Numbered from the stretch's first letter, positions 19,401-31,338 are shown. The stretch is 64,000 nt of DNA from Ascoidea asiatica (GCA_001600695.1 BCKQ01000001.1:920432-984431), one strand, 5' to 3'. Numbers and translations are program-made. The notes: a model not told the origin generated them from the sequence alone.

Positions 19401-20738
19401 ATGTCTCATTATAAAGTTGCTGATATTTCTTTAGCTGCCTTTGGTAGAAAAGAAATTGAATTATCTGAAAATGAAATGCCTGGTTTAATGGCAATTAGAA
19501 AGAAATATGGTAAATATCAACCTTTAAAAGGTGCAAGAATTGCTGGTTGTTTACATATGACTATTCAAACTGCTGTTTTAATTGAAACTTTAGTTTCTTT
19601 AGGTGCTGAAGTAACTTGGTCATCATGTAATATATTTTCAACTCAAGATCATGCTGCTGCTGCAATTGCTGCAACTGGTGTTCCAGTTTTTGCCTGGAAA
19701 GGTGAAACTGAAGAAGAATACCAATGGTGTATTGAACAACAATTATTTTCTTTTAAAGATAATAAAAAATTAAATTTAATTTTAGATGATGGTGGTGATT
19801 TAACTTCTTTAGTTCATGAAAAATATCCTGAAATGTTAGAAAATTGTTTTGGTTTAAGTGAAGAAACAACAACTGGTGTTCATCATTTATATAAAATGAT
19901 GAATAAAGGTACTTTAAAAGTTCCTGCAATTAATGTTAATGATTCTGTAACAAAATCAAAATTTGATAATTTATATGGTTGTAGAGAATCTTTAATTGAT
20001 GGTATTAAAAGAGCTACTGATGTTATGTTAGCTGGTAAAGTTGCTGTTGTTTGTGGTTTTGGTGATGTTGGTAAAGGTTGTGCAATGTCTCTTAGAGGTA
20101 TGGGTGCAAGAGTTATTGTAACTGAAATTGATCCAATTAATGCTTTACAAGCTGCTGTTTCTGGTTATGAAGTTGCTCCTTTAGATGATGTTGCTTCAAT
20201 GGGTCAAATCTTTGTTACAACAACTGGTTGTCGTGATATTATAACTGGTTCTCATTTCTTAAAAATGCCTGAAGATGCAATTGTTTGTAATATTGGTCAT
20301 TTTGATATTGAAATTGATGTTGCTTGGATTAAAAAAAATGCAAAAGAACATATTAATATTAAACCACAAGTCGATCGTTATTTATTAGAATCTGGTAATC
20401 ATATTATTTTATTAGCTGAAGGTAGATTAGTTAATTTAGGTTGTGCAACTGGTCATTCTTCATTTGTTATGTCATGTTCTTTTACAAATCAAGTTTTAGC
20501 TCAAATTGCTTTATTTAATGCTGATAATGATGAATTTAGAAAAGAATTTATTGAATTTGAAAAAACTGGTAAATTTAAAATTGGTGTTCATACTTTACCA
20601 AAAATTTTAGATGAAACTGTTGCAAGATTACATTTAGATCATTTAGGTGCAAAATTAACAAAATTAACTCCTGTTCAATCTGAATATCTTGATGTTCCAG
20701 TTGAAGGTCCATTTAAACCTGATATTTACCGTTATTAA
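19401..20738 (+). CDS. SAH1: S-adenosyl-L-homocysteine hydrolase
   Basis: The 445-residue protein hydrolyses S-adenosylhomocysteine to adenosine and homocysteine, removing the inhibitory product of all SAM-dependent methylations. It has the family start [17 protein letters not shown], substrate-site segments [15 protein letters not shown] and DDGGDLT, and the NAD-binding Rossmann loop [11 protein letters not shown] (~215-225). The ending is the invariant [10 protein letters not shown]. Codons are strongly biased to A/T ends with GGT, GCT and AGA dominating, as expected for a highly expressed gene in this genome. Its convergent neighbour MEU1 recycles the other SAM by-product, methylthioadenosine. 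Confidence 0.97.
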   Translation: MSHYKVADISLAAFGRKEIELSENEMPGLMAIRKKYGKYQPLKGARIAGCLHMTIQTAVLIETLVSLGAEVTWSSCNIFSTQDHAAAAIAATGVPVFAWKGETEEEYQWCIEQQLFSFKDNKKLNLILDDGGDLTSLVHEKYPEMLENCFGLSEETTTGVHHLYKMMNKGTLKVPAINVNDSVTKSKFDNLYGCRESLIDGIKRATDVMLAGKVAVVCGFGDVGKGCAMSLRGMGARVIVTEIDPINALQAAVSGYEVAPLDDVASMGQIFVTTTGCRDIITGSHFLKMPEDAIVCNIGHFDIEIDVAWIKKNAKEHINIKPQVDRYLLESGNHIILLAEGRLVNLGCATGHSSFVMSCSFTNQVLAQIALFNADNDEFRKEFIEFEKTGKFKIGVHTLPKILDETVARLHLDHLGAKLTKLTPVQSEYLDVPVEGPFKPDIYRY

Positions 20739-21059
20739 GTAATTTATTAATTACTGGTAAAACTTTTTTTTCTCTAAAACTTATTAATTTTTTTTTTCTT
20801 TCTTCTACATCATGTATTTATCTATTCAACTTAGATTTTATTATCATTCGTCATTTTCAACACTATGGGGGTATCTATCTGTTTTTCTAATCTTTTTTAT
20901 AATGTTACATAATTAAATATTTCAACATACAAACAAAAAAAATAAATAAAATTTCCTCAACGGATAAAAAAAAATAATGAAAATATCATATTACAAATTG
21001 TAAGTTCTTGAAACGAAATCATCTATTAAATATTCTATAATAATTATCTAAAAAAGTAA
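20739..21059. other. Convergent 3' region SAH1/MEU1
   Basis: This 321-base AT-rich gap lies between two convergent stop codons. Pyrimidine runs follow SAH1 and A-rich tracts precede the MEU1 stop, as expected for back-to-back transcript ends. I see no gene or repeat. Confidence 0.5.
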
Positions 21060-22169
21060 CTAATGATCAATTGGCCAATAACCTGGAAATAAATAAGTCA
21101 TTTTATGTAAAACTTCTTTTTTAACACCAGTTATTCCAGTACTAACACTCATTTTCATTGAACCTTTTAAATCATTACCAATTTCTCCATCTTTTAGTGC
21201 TTTTTCTAATGATGGAATTATTGATACAGCTAATTTATTTGCATTTTCTCCATTTGCTTTTAAATTTCCAACAACTGTTTCAACTGTAACTGGTTCTTCA
21301 TTAATATTCCATGCATCATAATCTGTACTCATACAAATCATTTGATAACTAATTTCTGCTTCTCTTGCTAATTTAGATTCTGGAATACATGACATATTAA
21401 TTACTGATCCACCCCATGATCTATATAATTGAGATTCAGCTCTTGTTGAAAATGCTGGACCTTCCATACAAATTAAGGTAATATCTTCATTTTTATCTTT
21501 TGGAAAATGTAATTTAGAATTTTCTAACAGTGCTGAATGTTTTGAAATCAATTCATTTAATTTTGGATCAAAAGGTTCACCAAATCCTGCATGAGCAACA
21601 AATCCTTTTTCAAAAAATGTTGAAGGTCTAATTCCTTTAGTTCTATCAATAATTTGATTTGGTAAAACAAAATCTCTTGGTTTGATTTCTTGTCTTAATG
21701 ATCCAACAGCAGAAAATGCAACAATTGCTTTAACACCTAAAGATTTTAATGCTGCTATATTTGCTTGACTTGGAACATCAGTTGGTAATAAATCATGATG
21801 ATATCCATGACGTGCTAAAAATGCAATTGGAAATCCAGTTTTTGTTCTTGAAATTGTAATTGGTGAAGATGGAAATCCCCATGGAGTTGAAATAGTTAAT
21901 CTTGCAACTGCTTCTAAAGAATCTAAATGATATAATCCAGTTCCTCCGATGATTGCTAAAGACACTGGTTCATTGAAAGTTGTTGGTAAGGTTTTTGTAT
22001 TTGTAGTATTATTTCTATGTGCAGACATTTTGATATTTTCCAATTTAAATATTAATTTGTTTACTTTTTTAAAAAGAATTGTTGATTGATTAGAGAATAA
22101 TCTTAAAGTATAATGACTATATGAATAATTATAAAAGTTTTTAGTTGTAATTCGAAATAAAAAGTTCAT
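21060..22169 (-). CDS. MEU1: S-methyl-5'-thioadenosine phosphorylase with a possible mitochondrial N-terminal extension
   Basis: This enzyme phosphorolyses methylthioadenosine to adenine and methylthioribose-1-phosphate, the first step of methionine salvage after polyamine synthesis. Motifs are IGGTGLYHLD, the phosphate-site ARHGYHHDLLPT, GPAFSTRAES and MSTDYDAW. Starting at 22169 gives 369 residues. The first 47 are basic, rich in Phe, Tyr, Ser and Asn and nearly free of acids, like a mitochondrial presequence. The internal ATG at 22028 (MSAHRNN) would give 322 residues, close to the normal 337, in a good A-rich context. Both starts may be used. The only in-frame CTG I noticed is at 21528-21530. 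Confidence 0.93.
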   Translation of the reverse strand: MNFLFRITTKNFYNYSYSHYTLRLFSNQSTILFKKVNKLIFKLENIKMSAHRNNTTNTKTLPTTFNEPVSLAIIGGTGLYHLDSLEAVARLTISTPWGFPSSPITISRTKTGFPIAFLARHGYHHDLLPTDVPSQANIAALKSLGVKAIVAFSAVGSLRQEIKPRDFVLPNQIIDRTKGIRPSTFFEKGFVAHAGFGEPFDPKLNELISKHSALLENSKLHFPKDKNEDITLICMEGPAFSTRAESQLYRSWGGSVINMSCIPESKLAREAEISYQMICMSTDYDAWNINEEPVTVETVVGNLKANGENANKLAVSIIPSLEKALKDGEIGNDLKGSMKMSVSTGITGVKKEVLHKMTYLFPGYWPIDH

Positions 22170-22592
22170 TCAATATTTTCCTTACCTTCAAAACTTATAA
22201 CCAAAATAATTCAATTTTAACCTTCTTTTTTTCCAGTTTTTTGAATATTTTTAATTTCTTTTATAACAAAAACTAAAAACAAAAGTAAATATCCCTTTTA
22301 AAATCGGGACATTACACGATGACCCACGTTGGCTATCTGTAAATCTGCCAGAAAAACGGCTTTGAAAAACGTGGAGTGCAGCTGAAAGTGACTTTGTCAC
22401 CTGAAGAAACGAGATTTTAAAAAAAATAAATTATTGAAACAGACAATTAATCTACATTATAAAAGCTACAAAAGCTATAAAAATATTACAAATGATGCAA
22501 ATGCTACAAGAATTGAAAAAAAAAAGAAAAAATTAAACAGGTTTATTTAATAATTGTGAAAGGGTATTTTGATTATTATTTAGATTATTATA
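22170..22592. promoter_or_regulatory. MEU1 upstream and LSG1 3' region
   Basis: This region holds the promoter of MEU1 and the 3' end of LSG1, both on the minus strand. A GC-richer patch (~22305-22415) is the likely core regulatory block, with AT-rich sequence on both sides. I recognise no specific site or RNA. Confidence 0.35.
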
Positions 22593-24866
22593 TTAATAAT
22601 CAACTGATTGTTTTCCTTTCTTTTTTTGATTTCTTTTATGATGTTTTTTTTTACCAGTTCCTTCTAATAATTTACCCTTTTGATGAAATGGAGTTGAATA
22701 TATTCCTTTAACATTATTTAATTTGAAAAATTCTTTATCTAGATCAGCTCCAGATGATATTAAAGCAGCTTGATCACCACCATGATTACTCATAGTTTTA
22801 GAATTACCATCAATATCATTACCAATAAAATTTGAAAAAGTTAATTTAGCTAAATCTTTAGCTAAATCAAAATTTTCAGGATCTAAACCTTTTAATTTTA
22901 TTGCATTTAAAACTTGTTCTCTTCTATTTTCAGCTAATGAATTTATATTTGTATAAATTTCTTTATTGAATTCTATTGAATCATCATATGACATTGGAGT
23001 TTCATCATCATTTAAAGGTGGTGTAACATATAATAATTTACCATTAATATAATCTTTTAAAACATATCTTGCAGCTCTACTTTGATCAGCAGAACCAAAA
23101 CCTTGAGTCATATAACCTCTTGCTCTTGCATAAGCAGTTAAAAATTCATCATAAGTTGGAATTCCAGAACCACCTTCATTTATAGGTTTTATTGGAATTG
23201 CAATACCATAAGTTAATTCTAAAAAAAATTTTGGTATTCTATTACAAATTAATTGTACAGGAGCAGAAATTTCATTTAATTGATCAACAGGTAAAACACC
23301 ATTAACAACTAATTCAGCTTTTGTTGAAGCAAAATTTGGAAAAACTAAACCTGGACAATCACATAATAAAACTTTATCAGATAAATGAATTGTTTGAAAA
23401 TGTTTTGTTTTACCAGGAGTGGCAGATACAGAAACTTTTTTTGAACCTACAAGAGCATTAATTGTTGAAGATTTACCAACATTTGGATAACCAACTAAAC
23501 CAATTTGAATTTTTGCAGATTCTTTTGGATTTGGAGATGGTGTTAATGGTTTTGGAGCTTCTTTTAAAAATAAATTTTCTAATTGATCAACAGATATAAT
23601 TTTAATTTTTTCAAATAAATAATTTGGATCTATTATATCTTGATCTTTATCAAAAGACTGTATATATTCTTTATCATTTAGTTTTTCATCTTCATTATTA
23701 TTATTTTCTTCATTATTATTATCTTCTTCATTAGCTTGTTTTTCTAATAATTGATTTGAATTTAAAGCAGAAAAAAAAGTAAAATGAATATTATTTTTTA
23801 TAAAATATTTAGCCCATTTAATTCTTTGATTAATTGATAATAAATCAGCTTTATTAACTAATAATAAATTTTTTTTTTTATAATTTAATTCTTTTGTATA
23901 AATTTCTAAATCTATTGATCTAAAAAATAATGGATTTCTTGCATCAACAATTTGAACAATTAAATCACTTCTTTCAAGTACTCTCCATAATTGTCTCCAA
24001 ACTTCAATATTTTTTTCAAATGGAGTTAATAATAAATTTGAATTTAATTGAATTAAATCTGCTAAAGATTTTCTCCATTGTAAAAAATAATTATTTTCTA
24101 AAGATTGTAATTGAAATTTTGTTAAAATTTTATCTTTTTTTGTATCATTATTATTATTATCATTATTATTATTATTATTGTTATTTTCCAGATCATCATT
24201 CTTTGTTTCAATTTTCCAATTTGGACGTCTAGGTATTGTTAATTTTGATTTATTTTGAATTTGTAAATTTAAATTTTCATTTTCTTGTTCTTTTGATAAT
24301 AAGTATGGATTATTAGTATTATTATCAATATGAGAATTTGTATTTTCAGAATCATTATCATCACCATCTTGATTACTTTGATTTGATTGTTGTATTACAT
24401 TATGATTATTAACTGAAATAATTTTTATATTATTTGATCTTTCAGCAGTAAAATCAGTATCAGCTAATTTTGCAGAATTTAAAAATTCATCTAAAGAAGA
24501 TTCATGAGTTACAGATCTTAATTTAACCCAATCAGCTTCTTTATTTTTATCAGTTGAAAATCTCATTTCACCATCAGGTAAAAATTCAACTTTATTCTCT
24601 TTTAATCTAACATTTTGTATAGCTCTACCTAAACCTATAGTATTTCTATTTTTATGATGAATAGGTTTTGGACCTTTTGGAGCTTTCCATTTCTTTGGTG
24701 AAATTTTTTCAGGAGGCTAAGTTTAAGATGTTAGTTGATTGTTAAAGTATCAAAAAAAAAAAAAAAAAAATAAGAAAAAGAAAGACAGTATCTTTTTCTG
24801 AGAAAAAAGTATTGATGAAGTAGATTAATTGATTATTAATATAATTTAAGAAGATTAACTTACCAT
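22593..24866 (-). CDS. LSG1: Large-subunit GTPase Lsg1, two exons (22593-24716 and 24864-24866)
   Basis: Lsg1 is the cytoplasmic GTPase that releases Nmd3 from maturing 60S subunits. The G-motifs are in the circularly permuted order of the YlqF/YawG family: NKAD (~280), then GYPNVGKSS, then DCPGL. The long frame opens at an internal Met (24566), but homology continues upstream without it to exon 2 start 24716 (PPEKISPKKWKAPKGPKP). This matches the yeast N-terminus after its first Met. The missing ATG is at 24864-24866, directly followed by GTAAGT, so exon 1 codes only the start codon. The spliced product is 708 residues. Asn/Glu-rich insertions lie between the G4 and G1 motifs. Confidence 0.9.
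24717..24863 (-). other. LSG1: Spliceosomal intron of LSG1, directly after the ATG
   Basis: On the minus strand the 5' splice site is ATG/GTAAGT and the 3' splice site is CTTAG/CCT. A branch site AACTAAC lies at 24730-24736, about 13 bases before the acceptor. Its length is 147 bases. Removing it joins ATG in frame to the conserved Lsg1 N-terminus. Confidence 0.88.
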
Positions 24867-25261
24867 TATTTAGATTATACTGGGGATAAATAGCTTTTGG
24901 AATATAGTAAGACTAGAATATAGATATTCAGATATAGATATAATATAGAAGATTAAAGAAGTATAAAACTAGAATAGAAATGTCAATTGTAAATAGCAAT
25001 TTGAATTGATTTTATTGATTTGATTCTTGAAAATTTCCATTGAATATAAAAAATATGAAATAAATCAAAAATTGATAAAATTTCCTTAAAAAAAATTTTA
25101 TTATATTTGAGGACAAGGTTATTCTGAAATAAGCAGGGGATAACTGGTATAAAAAGCTATTCCATTATTAAAACATTGTCCTGGTTTTAAAGGGATTCTT
25201 CGGGATAGAAACATTTTAATGCAGGAAGTTACAGAACTAAAGCCAAATTTGCATAGATAAA

Positions 25262-25277
25262 CCATAAAAGCGGTCTC
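25262..25277 (+). promoter_or_regulatory. Single CCN7-GGTCTC motif (CGG variant)
   Basis: CCATAAAAGCGGTCTC keeps the nine-base offset from CCA to GG seen in the array at 34193-34323, with one T-to-C change in the second half-site. It lies about 395 bases before the LSG1 start. Confidence 0.45.
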
Positions 25278-25570
25278 TTGCACTATTGCACTTAGTCATT
25301 GCTTACATCATTAAAAAAAATGCACTGCTTTTGCGCTGACGTAATAAAAAGCCAGCTCTGCGGGTCTTTTGGAGTGGCTGGTGGCGGTGCTGTGGCGAAC
25401 GAGACACAAAACACAAACCACTCCAGAAACAGCTCAAAAGTCTTCAGAGGCCTTCAAAAGCTCTGGTCTCAGGCAATTTTGTTGTTGTTCCTCCTCGTCG
25501 CACACAAACAGTGAAATATCAACAGCTCTGAGAGAAAGAAAAGAGTTTTGAAAGCAAATAAAACAACCTC

Positions 25571-25620
25571 AAATAAATAAATAAATAAATAAATAAATAG
25601 ATAAATAGATAAATAGATAA
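25571..25620. repeat. (TAAA)n / (TAGATAAA)n tandem repeat
   Basis: Eight or so AAAT units pass into AAATAGAT units. This is simple-sequence DNA in the YPT6 promoter. Confidence 0.85.
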
Positions 25621-26138
25621 AACAATAATCAAATCAAAAGCATATATCAAATCAATAAATAAAACAACAGTATTCACCAGATTGTTTCTTTATCATTAAC
25701 CAGCTCGCAGTTCAATCGAAGTCTTTTTTGAAAGTCTCTTTGAAAGTCTTTTTTTAAATCTGATAATCGCATCAAAATCTAGATTCAATCCACTTTTTAT
25801 CATAAACTGATATCATATTTCATATTTCATTACTAAATATTGAATATTAAATAACTAAATAATTAAATATTATTTAACTACTGTTAATCTTCTGATAAAC
25901 TCCCATATTTATTTGGTAAAGATACTTAATTCATAAGAATCACTCTCGTACAAAAATTATAAGTTCTACAAGTTCTAGTCTTATTTTCTTGGCTTCTTTT
26001 ATCCATTTTACTTTCTTATATCAATAATAATTATCAAATTTTAGTATATACCAGTATAATATAATACAATCATATACAAATATTCTAATATTACAGTATT
26101 CTAATATAATCATATCATATTACAATATATCATCTCAT

Positions 26139-26148
26139 ATACATATAC

Positions 26149-26179
<31 letters not shown>
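26139..26179. repeat. TA dinucleotide repeat in the YPT6 leader
   Basis: ATACAT units pass into about 13 perfect TA repeats ending 28 bases before the YPT6 ATG. They may contribute TATA function. Confidence 0.8.
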
Positions 26180-26194
26180 AACCTAGATACTTAA

Positions 26195-26881
<687 letters not shown>

Positions 26882-27322
26882 TTTCTTTAATTTTCATACT
26901 TTTCATTCATAAATCATTTTCCCACTCCATAACTCACTCACTCAATCAATCAATCAATCAATTAATTCTTTATGTTTTTTTGTTTTTTTTTGTAAAATTT
27001 TGTTAAATTCATATCTAATATCACCATAATCTTTTTCTCTTTTTCTCTTTCTTTCTATTTTTTTTTAAAAAAAACTTTTTGCTTTCTTTAATTCTCTATA
27101 TCTTCTATATACAATTCTTCTATCCTCTACACTTTTTCTGTTTTTTTTTTTCTTTTTCTCTCTCATTTTTCTTTCTCTTTTTCTTTTTGTCGTTTTATTT
27201 TCCATTGAATTATTGAATTATTTAATCACTCGATTAATCGAATACTTCTTCTATCATGTATCTACATTATATAAATATAATACAAATATAATATACATTA
27301 AACTATTTACTCATCTTTACTT
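26882..27322. other. Convergent 3' region YPT6/Zn-cluster gene
   Basis: Long pyrimidine tracts (T and TTTCT runs) follow YPT6, and AT-rich sequence precedes the stop of the opposite gene. It is typical of convergent transcript ends, and no other feature is visible. Confidence 0.5.
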
Positions 27323-30300
27323 TTATGAAAATGCTTGAAAATATTTTAAAAAATCATTTATATCAAAATTTGTTTCTTCAAAATATCCTTCATCAAAAAT
27401 TTCATTATTAAATTCATTATTAAATCCATTATTAAGTTCATTACTTATTTCATTACTAATCTCATTACTTAGTCTATTATTAAGTCTATTACCAAGTCCA
27501 TTATTAAAATCATTATTAGGTCCATTATCAAGTCCATTGTTTAATCCATTATTAAAGCTATTTCCAAAAATTGGAATTTCATTATTTACATTATTATTAC
27601 TATTTCCACTTATAAACCCATTACTAATTGAATTATTATTCATATTATCATACAAATTCCTATTATAATTATTATTATTATTATTATTATTATTTTTACT
27701 ATTGATATTATTTGTAATATTACCAAATTGACTATTACCAAATTGATTAGATGTTGAATAATTAAAATTATTATTCAAATTTAGTGAACTTCTTAATGTT
27801 GAAATATTATTAACTACCATTGGCGCTTGAGGTTGTGGTATTGGTGGTTGATCAGTTAATCTATCCACATATCCTGATTGCGAAAACTTGAAATTATTTA
27901 AAGTATTTAAATTACTCAAATTATTATTATTCTGATTTATTAATTCATTTTCTTTATTCATTCTCATCATTCTAAGTTCTGTTAAATCTTTATTATTACT
28001 ATTGATATCATAATTATTACTTAAGGATTTAGTTATCGGAATTATTGGTTTTCTTTTAATATTATCGATAGCATTAGACATAATTCTAGGTGAACTATTT
28101 TTTGACATATCTGAAGAATTCTCATTTCTAAATACAGCAGGTAACGTTCGAGATATTTCTGAACATGAATTATTTTTATCCTTATCACAATTTATATTAT
28201 TTTTTAAATCATTAAAGCCCTTATCATTTTTGAGTCTAAATTTTTTCTTTTTCTTTAAATAATTATAAAATTGATAATTAATATTATAACAAACAAAAAA
28301 TGAATAATAAGATTTTAAATCTTTTCCAATAACATTTTGAAAAAAACCAAAAAAAAATTCATTTAATTCATTTTTCTTTTCATGAAAATTATAACAAATA
28401 TAATTATCATGAAAATTATTAAGATTTTCATAATTTTTATTTGGATCATCTGGATTAATTTCCCATAAATTTTTACTAAAACAGATTTCTTCCATTTCTT
28501 CTAAAGTTAATTCATATATTGGTTTATTTGTTTTGAAAATTTCACCTTTAAGTTTAATTTTTTGTTGTAAAAAAATATTTGAATAAAAATATGTGGCAGC
28601 TCTAACAGAAATTCTTTTAATATATGGAAATAAATAAATTTTTAAAAATGGACGATTAATTTTTTTTATCATTGAAAGACAAGCTTCAGAAACTTTTATA
28701 CAAAATATTGAAAAATTTGTAGTTTGATTTCTATAGTAATTTTCTAAATTATTTAAAAATTCAGTATTTTTAAATTTATTTTCACTTTTTGAATAATTTC
28801 TTATATTTAAAAGTAACAAATTAAAAATTGTGAAAATGGTATCAATTAATTGCAATTGTTTTCTAATTAATTTTGCAGATGTTACAATTTCATCAACTAT
28901 AAAAGATTGAATATCATTATCATTTTCAGAATTCGAATTTGAACTTGAATATTTTTTTTTTAAACTTTTAGTTATTTCTTTAATTTTTTCAGAAATTGGT
29001 TTGAATAAAGATTTATTTAAATAAGTTAAGATTAATTCATGAACTGAAATTTCTAATTTATTTGAAGTTATTAATAAATCATCTCTATTTTGTAAAGTTA
29101 ATAATAAATCTATAATGTTTTTATATTGATATAAAATAACACTATAAATTAAATATTGTCCATCATTATTATCATTATTTTTGTTAACTTTAGAATTTAT
29201 TAAAATATCATCAAAATTATTAGAATTTATTAATAGAGGATAACCAAGATCAAAAGATCTATGAATATCAGATTCCAAAATAAACAACCAAATTTGATTA
29301 ATTGAATTAATTAATTTTTTTTTTTGAATTAATTGATTTGGTAAATTATTTAAATTGAATGAAAAAGTTTGTAATTTTAGATTTTCAAAATCTTTACCAT
29401 AAATTAATTCTTGATTTTTAGATAAACCCATTTGAATAGCCATATTATAAACAAGAGTAAAAAGTAAAGAACCATTTGCAGAATCACCACCATCACCATC
29501 ATCAGGATGATAAGTTTTATGTAATCTTAAAAATAATAAAGTTTGTAAAGAATGTAAAGAAGTATTTTTGAAAAAATTTGAAAAAGATAGACAATTTTCA
29601 ACATATAAAATTAATTCATTATCATTATCAGATTTGTTAGGTTTATTTGAATTTGAATTAATTGTTGTATTTGTAAAAGTTGAAACAAATTTAAGTAATA
29701 TTAAAATTAAAGATAATTTGCTATAATCAACTCTTTTATTAATAATAATTATTTTAAAATCATTTTTATCAGATTGAGCTTGATATTGAATTTTTGGAAT
29801 TGGATCATTGATTGGTAATTTAAAAGGTATTTGATCAACAATATTAGTTGTTGTATTTTTATTATTATTATTGTTATCAATTTTTATAAAAATATCATTA
29901 AAAATGGCCATGATATAGTCTTCATAAACCAAAGGAAAAATTTTATTTAAACCAATTTTAAAGAATTTTTTTAATAATAAAATTAAATTATTAAAATTTG
30001 GTAAAAAATCAATTAAATTTTTTAAAAATTGAATATTATTTGAATAAAAGTCAAAATTGAATAAATTATTTGTATTTGAATTTAAAAATGGAAAATAAGT
30101 ATTAAATTTTAAAATTTTTTTATTTGATTTAAATTTTTTTCTTTGTTTATTTGTTGCAGTATGCATAATATGATAAATTTTTGAATAAAATGGATCCATA
30201 TCAATTATACTTCTATAAGAAGTAATACCATAATATATTAATCTATTTTGTTTTTGAAGAATTGAATTAAAATTATTTAAAGCTATACTTATATTATTAT

Positions 30301-31003
30301 TTGTTTCTTTTTTATTATTTGTAGAAGTTTGATTAAACTTAAGATATTTTGAATTTAAAGATAATAAATTATTATTTAATAGTATATTTTTATTTGTTAA
30401 ATCATTTACTTTTGATTTTAATAGATTATTTTCATTTTTTAAACTATTTAATTCATTCAATGTCTTTTCTAATAAATTTTGGTTATCAGTATTGTAATAA
30501 TTAATATTTTGATTCCAATTATTTGATATGGAATTTCTTGGAGATGAATATGTATCAGTTATTGAATTGGTTCTGATATTAAGATTGCCTTTACTGGTAT
30601 TATTAATGGTATTGGTATTGGCATTAATATTGGCATTGGCATTATTATTATGATTATTATCAGTATTTGAATCTTTAGGAGAGAATATCTCATCAGCTTT
30701 GTAAATACATAAAGATTGATGTATACCTTTTTCTTTGCAACTTGAACATGGTTTGTTTCTATCACATTTAATTTTTCTCTTTCTGCATAAACTGCAAGAT
30801 ATTGGAATTCTCTTTCTTCGTCTTTTTCTTTGGCTATCACTCTCATTTAAAATGGTATTCTTCTCCTGGGAAAGAGCAACTTGAACTAGTTCTCCTTCAC
30901 GAGCATCACGACCATCAATGACAATGGAAGAATCAGGACCATCCTGACCTTCATGGGTATCAGTATCACCAGGAGTATTGCTTTCAGCTTGCATTTTGTT
31001 CAT
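27323..31003 (-). CDS. Zn(II)2Cys6 transcription factor, HAP1-like cluster
   Basis: This is a 1226-residue fungal-specific regulator. The binuclear zinc cluster uses Cys 70, 73, 80, 86, 89 and 99 (CSLCRKRKIKC, then CSSC) after a basic run KRRRKRIP. A coiled coil follows at ~175-220 (heptad Leu/Asn/Lys), which should mediate dimer formation. The middle region resembles the fungal transcription-factor homology domain (YHPDDGDGGDSANGSLLF, ~500, and SDIHRSFDLGYPLL, ~580). The tail from ~990 is Asn-rich, as in activation domains. The wide last cysteine spacing and the flanking residues resemble Hap1, but the evidence is too weak to name an orthologue. The target genes are unknown. Confidence 0.85.
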   Translation of the reverse strand: MNKMQAESNTPGDTDTHEGQDGPDSSIVIDGRDAREGELVQVALSQEKNTILNESDSQRKRRRKRIPISCSLCRKRKIKCDRNKPCSSCKEKGIHQSLCIYKADEIFSPKDSNTDNNHNNNANANINANTNTINNTSKGNLNIRTNSITDTYSSPRNSISNNWNQNINYYNTDNQNLLEKTLNELNSLKNENNLLKSKVNDLTNKNILLNNNLLSLNSKYLKFNQTSTNNKKETNNNISIALNNFNSILQKQNRLIYYGITSYRSIIDMDPFYSKIYHIMHTATNKQRKKFKSNKKILKFNTYFPFLNSNTNNLFNFDFYSNNIQFLKNLIDFLPNFNNLILLLKKFFKIGLNKIFPLVYEDYIMAIFNDIFIKIDNNNNNKNTTTNIVDQIPFKLPINDPIPKIQYQAQSDKNDFKIIIINKRVDYSKLSLILILLKFVSTFTNTTINSNSNKPNKSDNDNELILYVENCLSFSNFFKNTSLHSLQTLLFLRLHKTYHPDDGDGGDSANGSLLFTLVYNMAIQMGLSKNQELIYGKDFENLKLQTFSFNLNNLPNQLIQKKKLINSINQIWLFILESDIHRSFDLGYPLLINSNNFDDILINSKVNKNNDNNDGQYLIYSVILYQYKNIIDLLLTLQNRDDLLITSNKLEISVHELILTYLNKSLFKPISEKIKEITKSLKKKYSSSNSNSENDNDIQSFIVDEIVTSAKLIRKQLQLIDTIFTIFNLLLLNIRNYSKSENKFKNTEFLNNLENYYRNQTTNFSIFCIKVSEACLSMIKKINRPFLKIYLFPYIKRISVRAATYFYSNIFLQQKIKLKGEIFKTNKPIYELTLEEMEEICFSKNLWEINPDDPNKNYENLNNFHDNYICYNFHEKKNELNEFFFGFFQNVIGKDLKSYYSFFVCYNINYQFYNYLKKKKKFRLKNDKGFNDLKNNINCDKDKNNSCSEISRTLPAVFRNENSSDMSKNSSPRIMSNAIDNIKRKPIIPITKSLSNNYDINSNNKDLTELRMMRMNKENELINQNNNNLSNLNTLNNFKFSQSGYVDRLTDQPPIPQPQAPMVVNNISTLRSSLNLNNNFNYSTSNQFGNSQFGNITNNINSKNNNNNNNNNYNRNLYDNMNNNSISNGFISGNSNNNVNNEIPIFGNSFNNGLNNGLDNGPNNDFNNGLGNRLNNRLSNEISNEISNELNNGFNNEFNNEIFDEGYFEETNFDINDFLKYFQAFS

Positions 31004-31238
31004 GTTGGTACTGCTGGAATTAAGTAACTTCAGCGCTTAGCCAATTCATCTAGTGACTTTTATTTAATGCTATATATCTCAGTGAGGACCTTCCATAAAC
31101 AAGAAGCAGTTAGTATTTATTGTCTTGATTCAATCTCTGTTGGATATAATCTTGATCTGCTGATATTTAATTGGTTTCTGAACTGATGAATAACAATAAA
31201 GGATTAATAAAACAACAACAAAAGAAGAAAAGATTGCT

Positions 31239-31271
31239 GCTTCTTCTTCTTCTTCTTCTTCTTCTTCTTCT
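31239..31271. repeat. (CTT)n microsatellite
   Basis: Eleven CTT units run without interruption. Confidence 0.9.
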
Positions 31272-31322
31272 CGTTTTCTCGTTTTCTTCTTTTTCTTAAC
31301 CGCCGACACTTTTCCTCTTTCA

Positions 31323-31338
31323 GAGACCATTTTCCCGG
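31323..31338 (-). promoter_or_regulatory. Single CCN7TGGTCTC motif
   Basis: On the minus strand this reads CCGGGAAAATGGTCTC, keeping the nine-base CC-to-TGG offset. It lies ~245 bases before the RIX1 ATG and ~320 bases before the Zn-cluster gene start. Confidence 0.45.

Noticed and set aside
24564-24566. Met at 24566 as the LSG1 start
   Set aside because: Conserved Lsg1 sequence continues 50 codons upstream, to a good splice acceptor.
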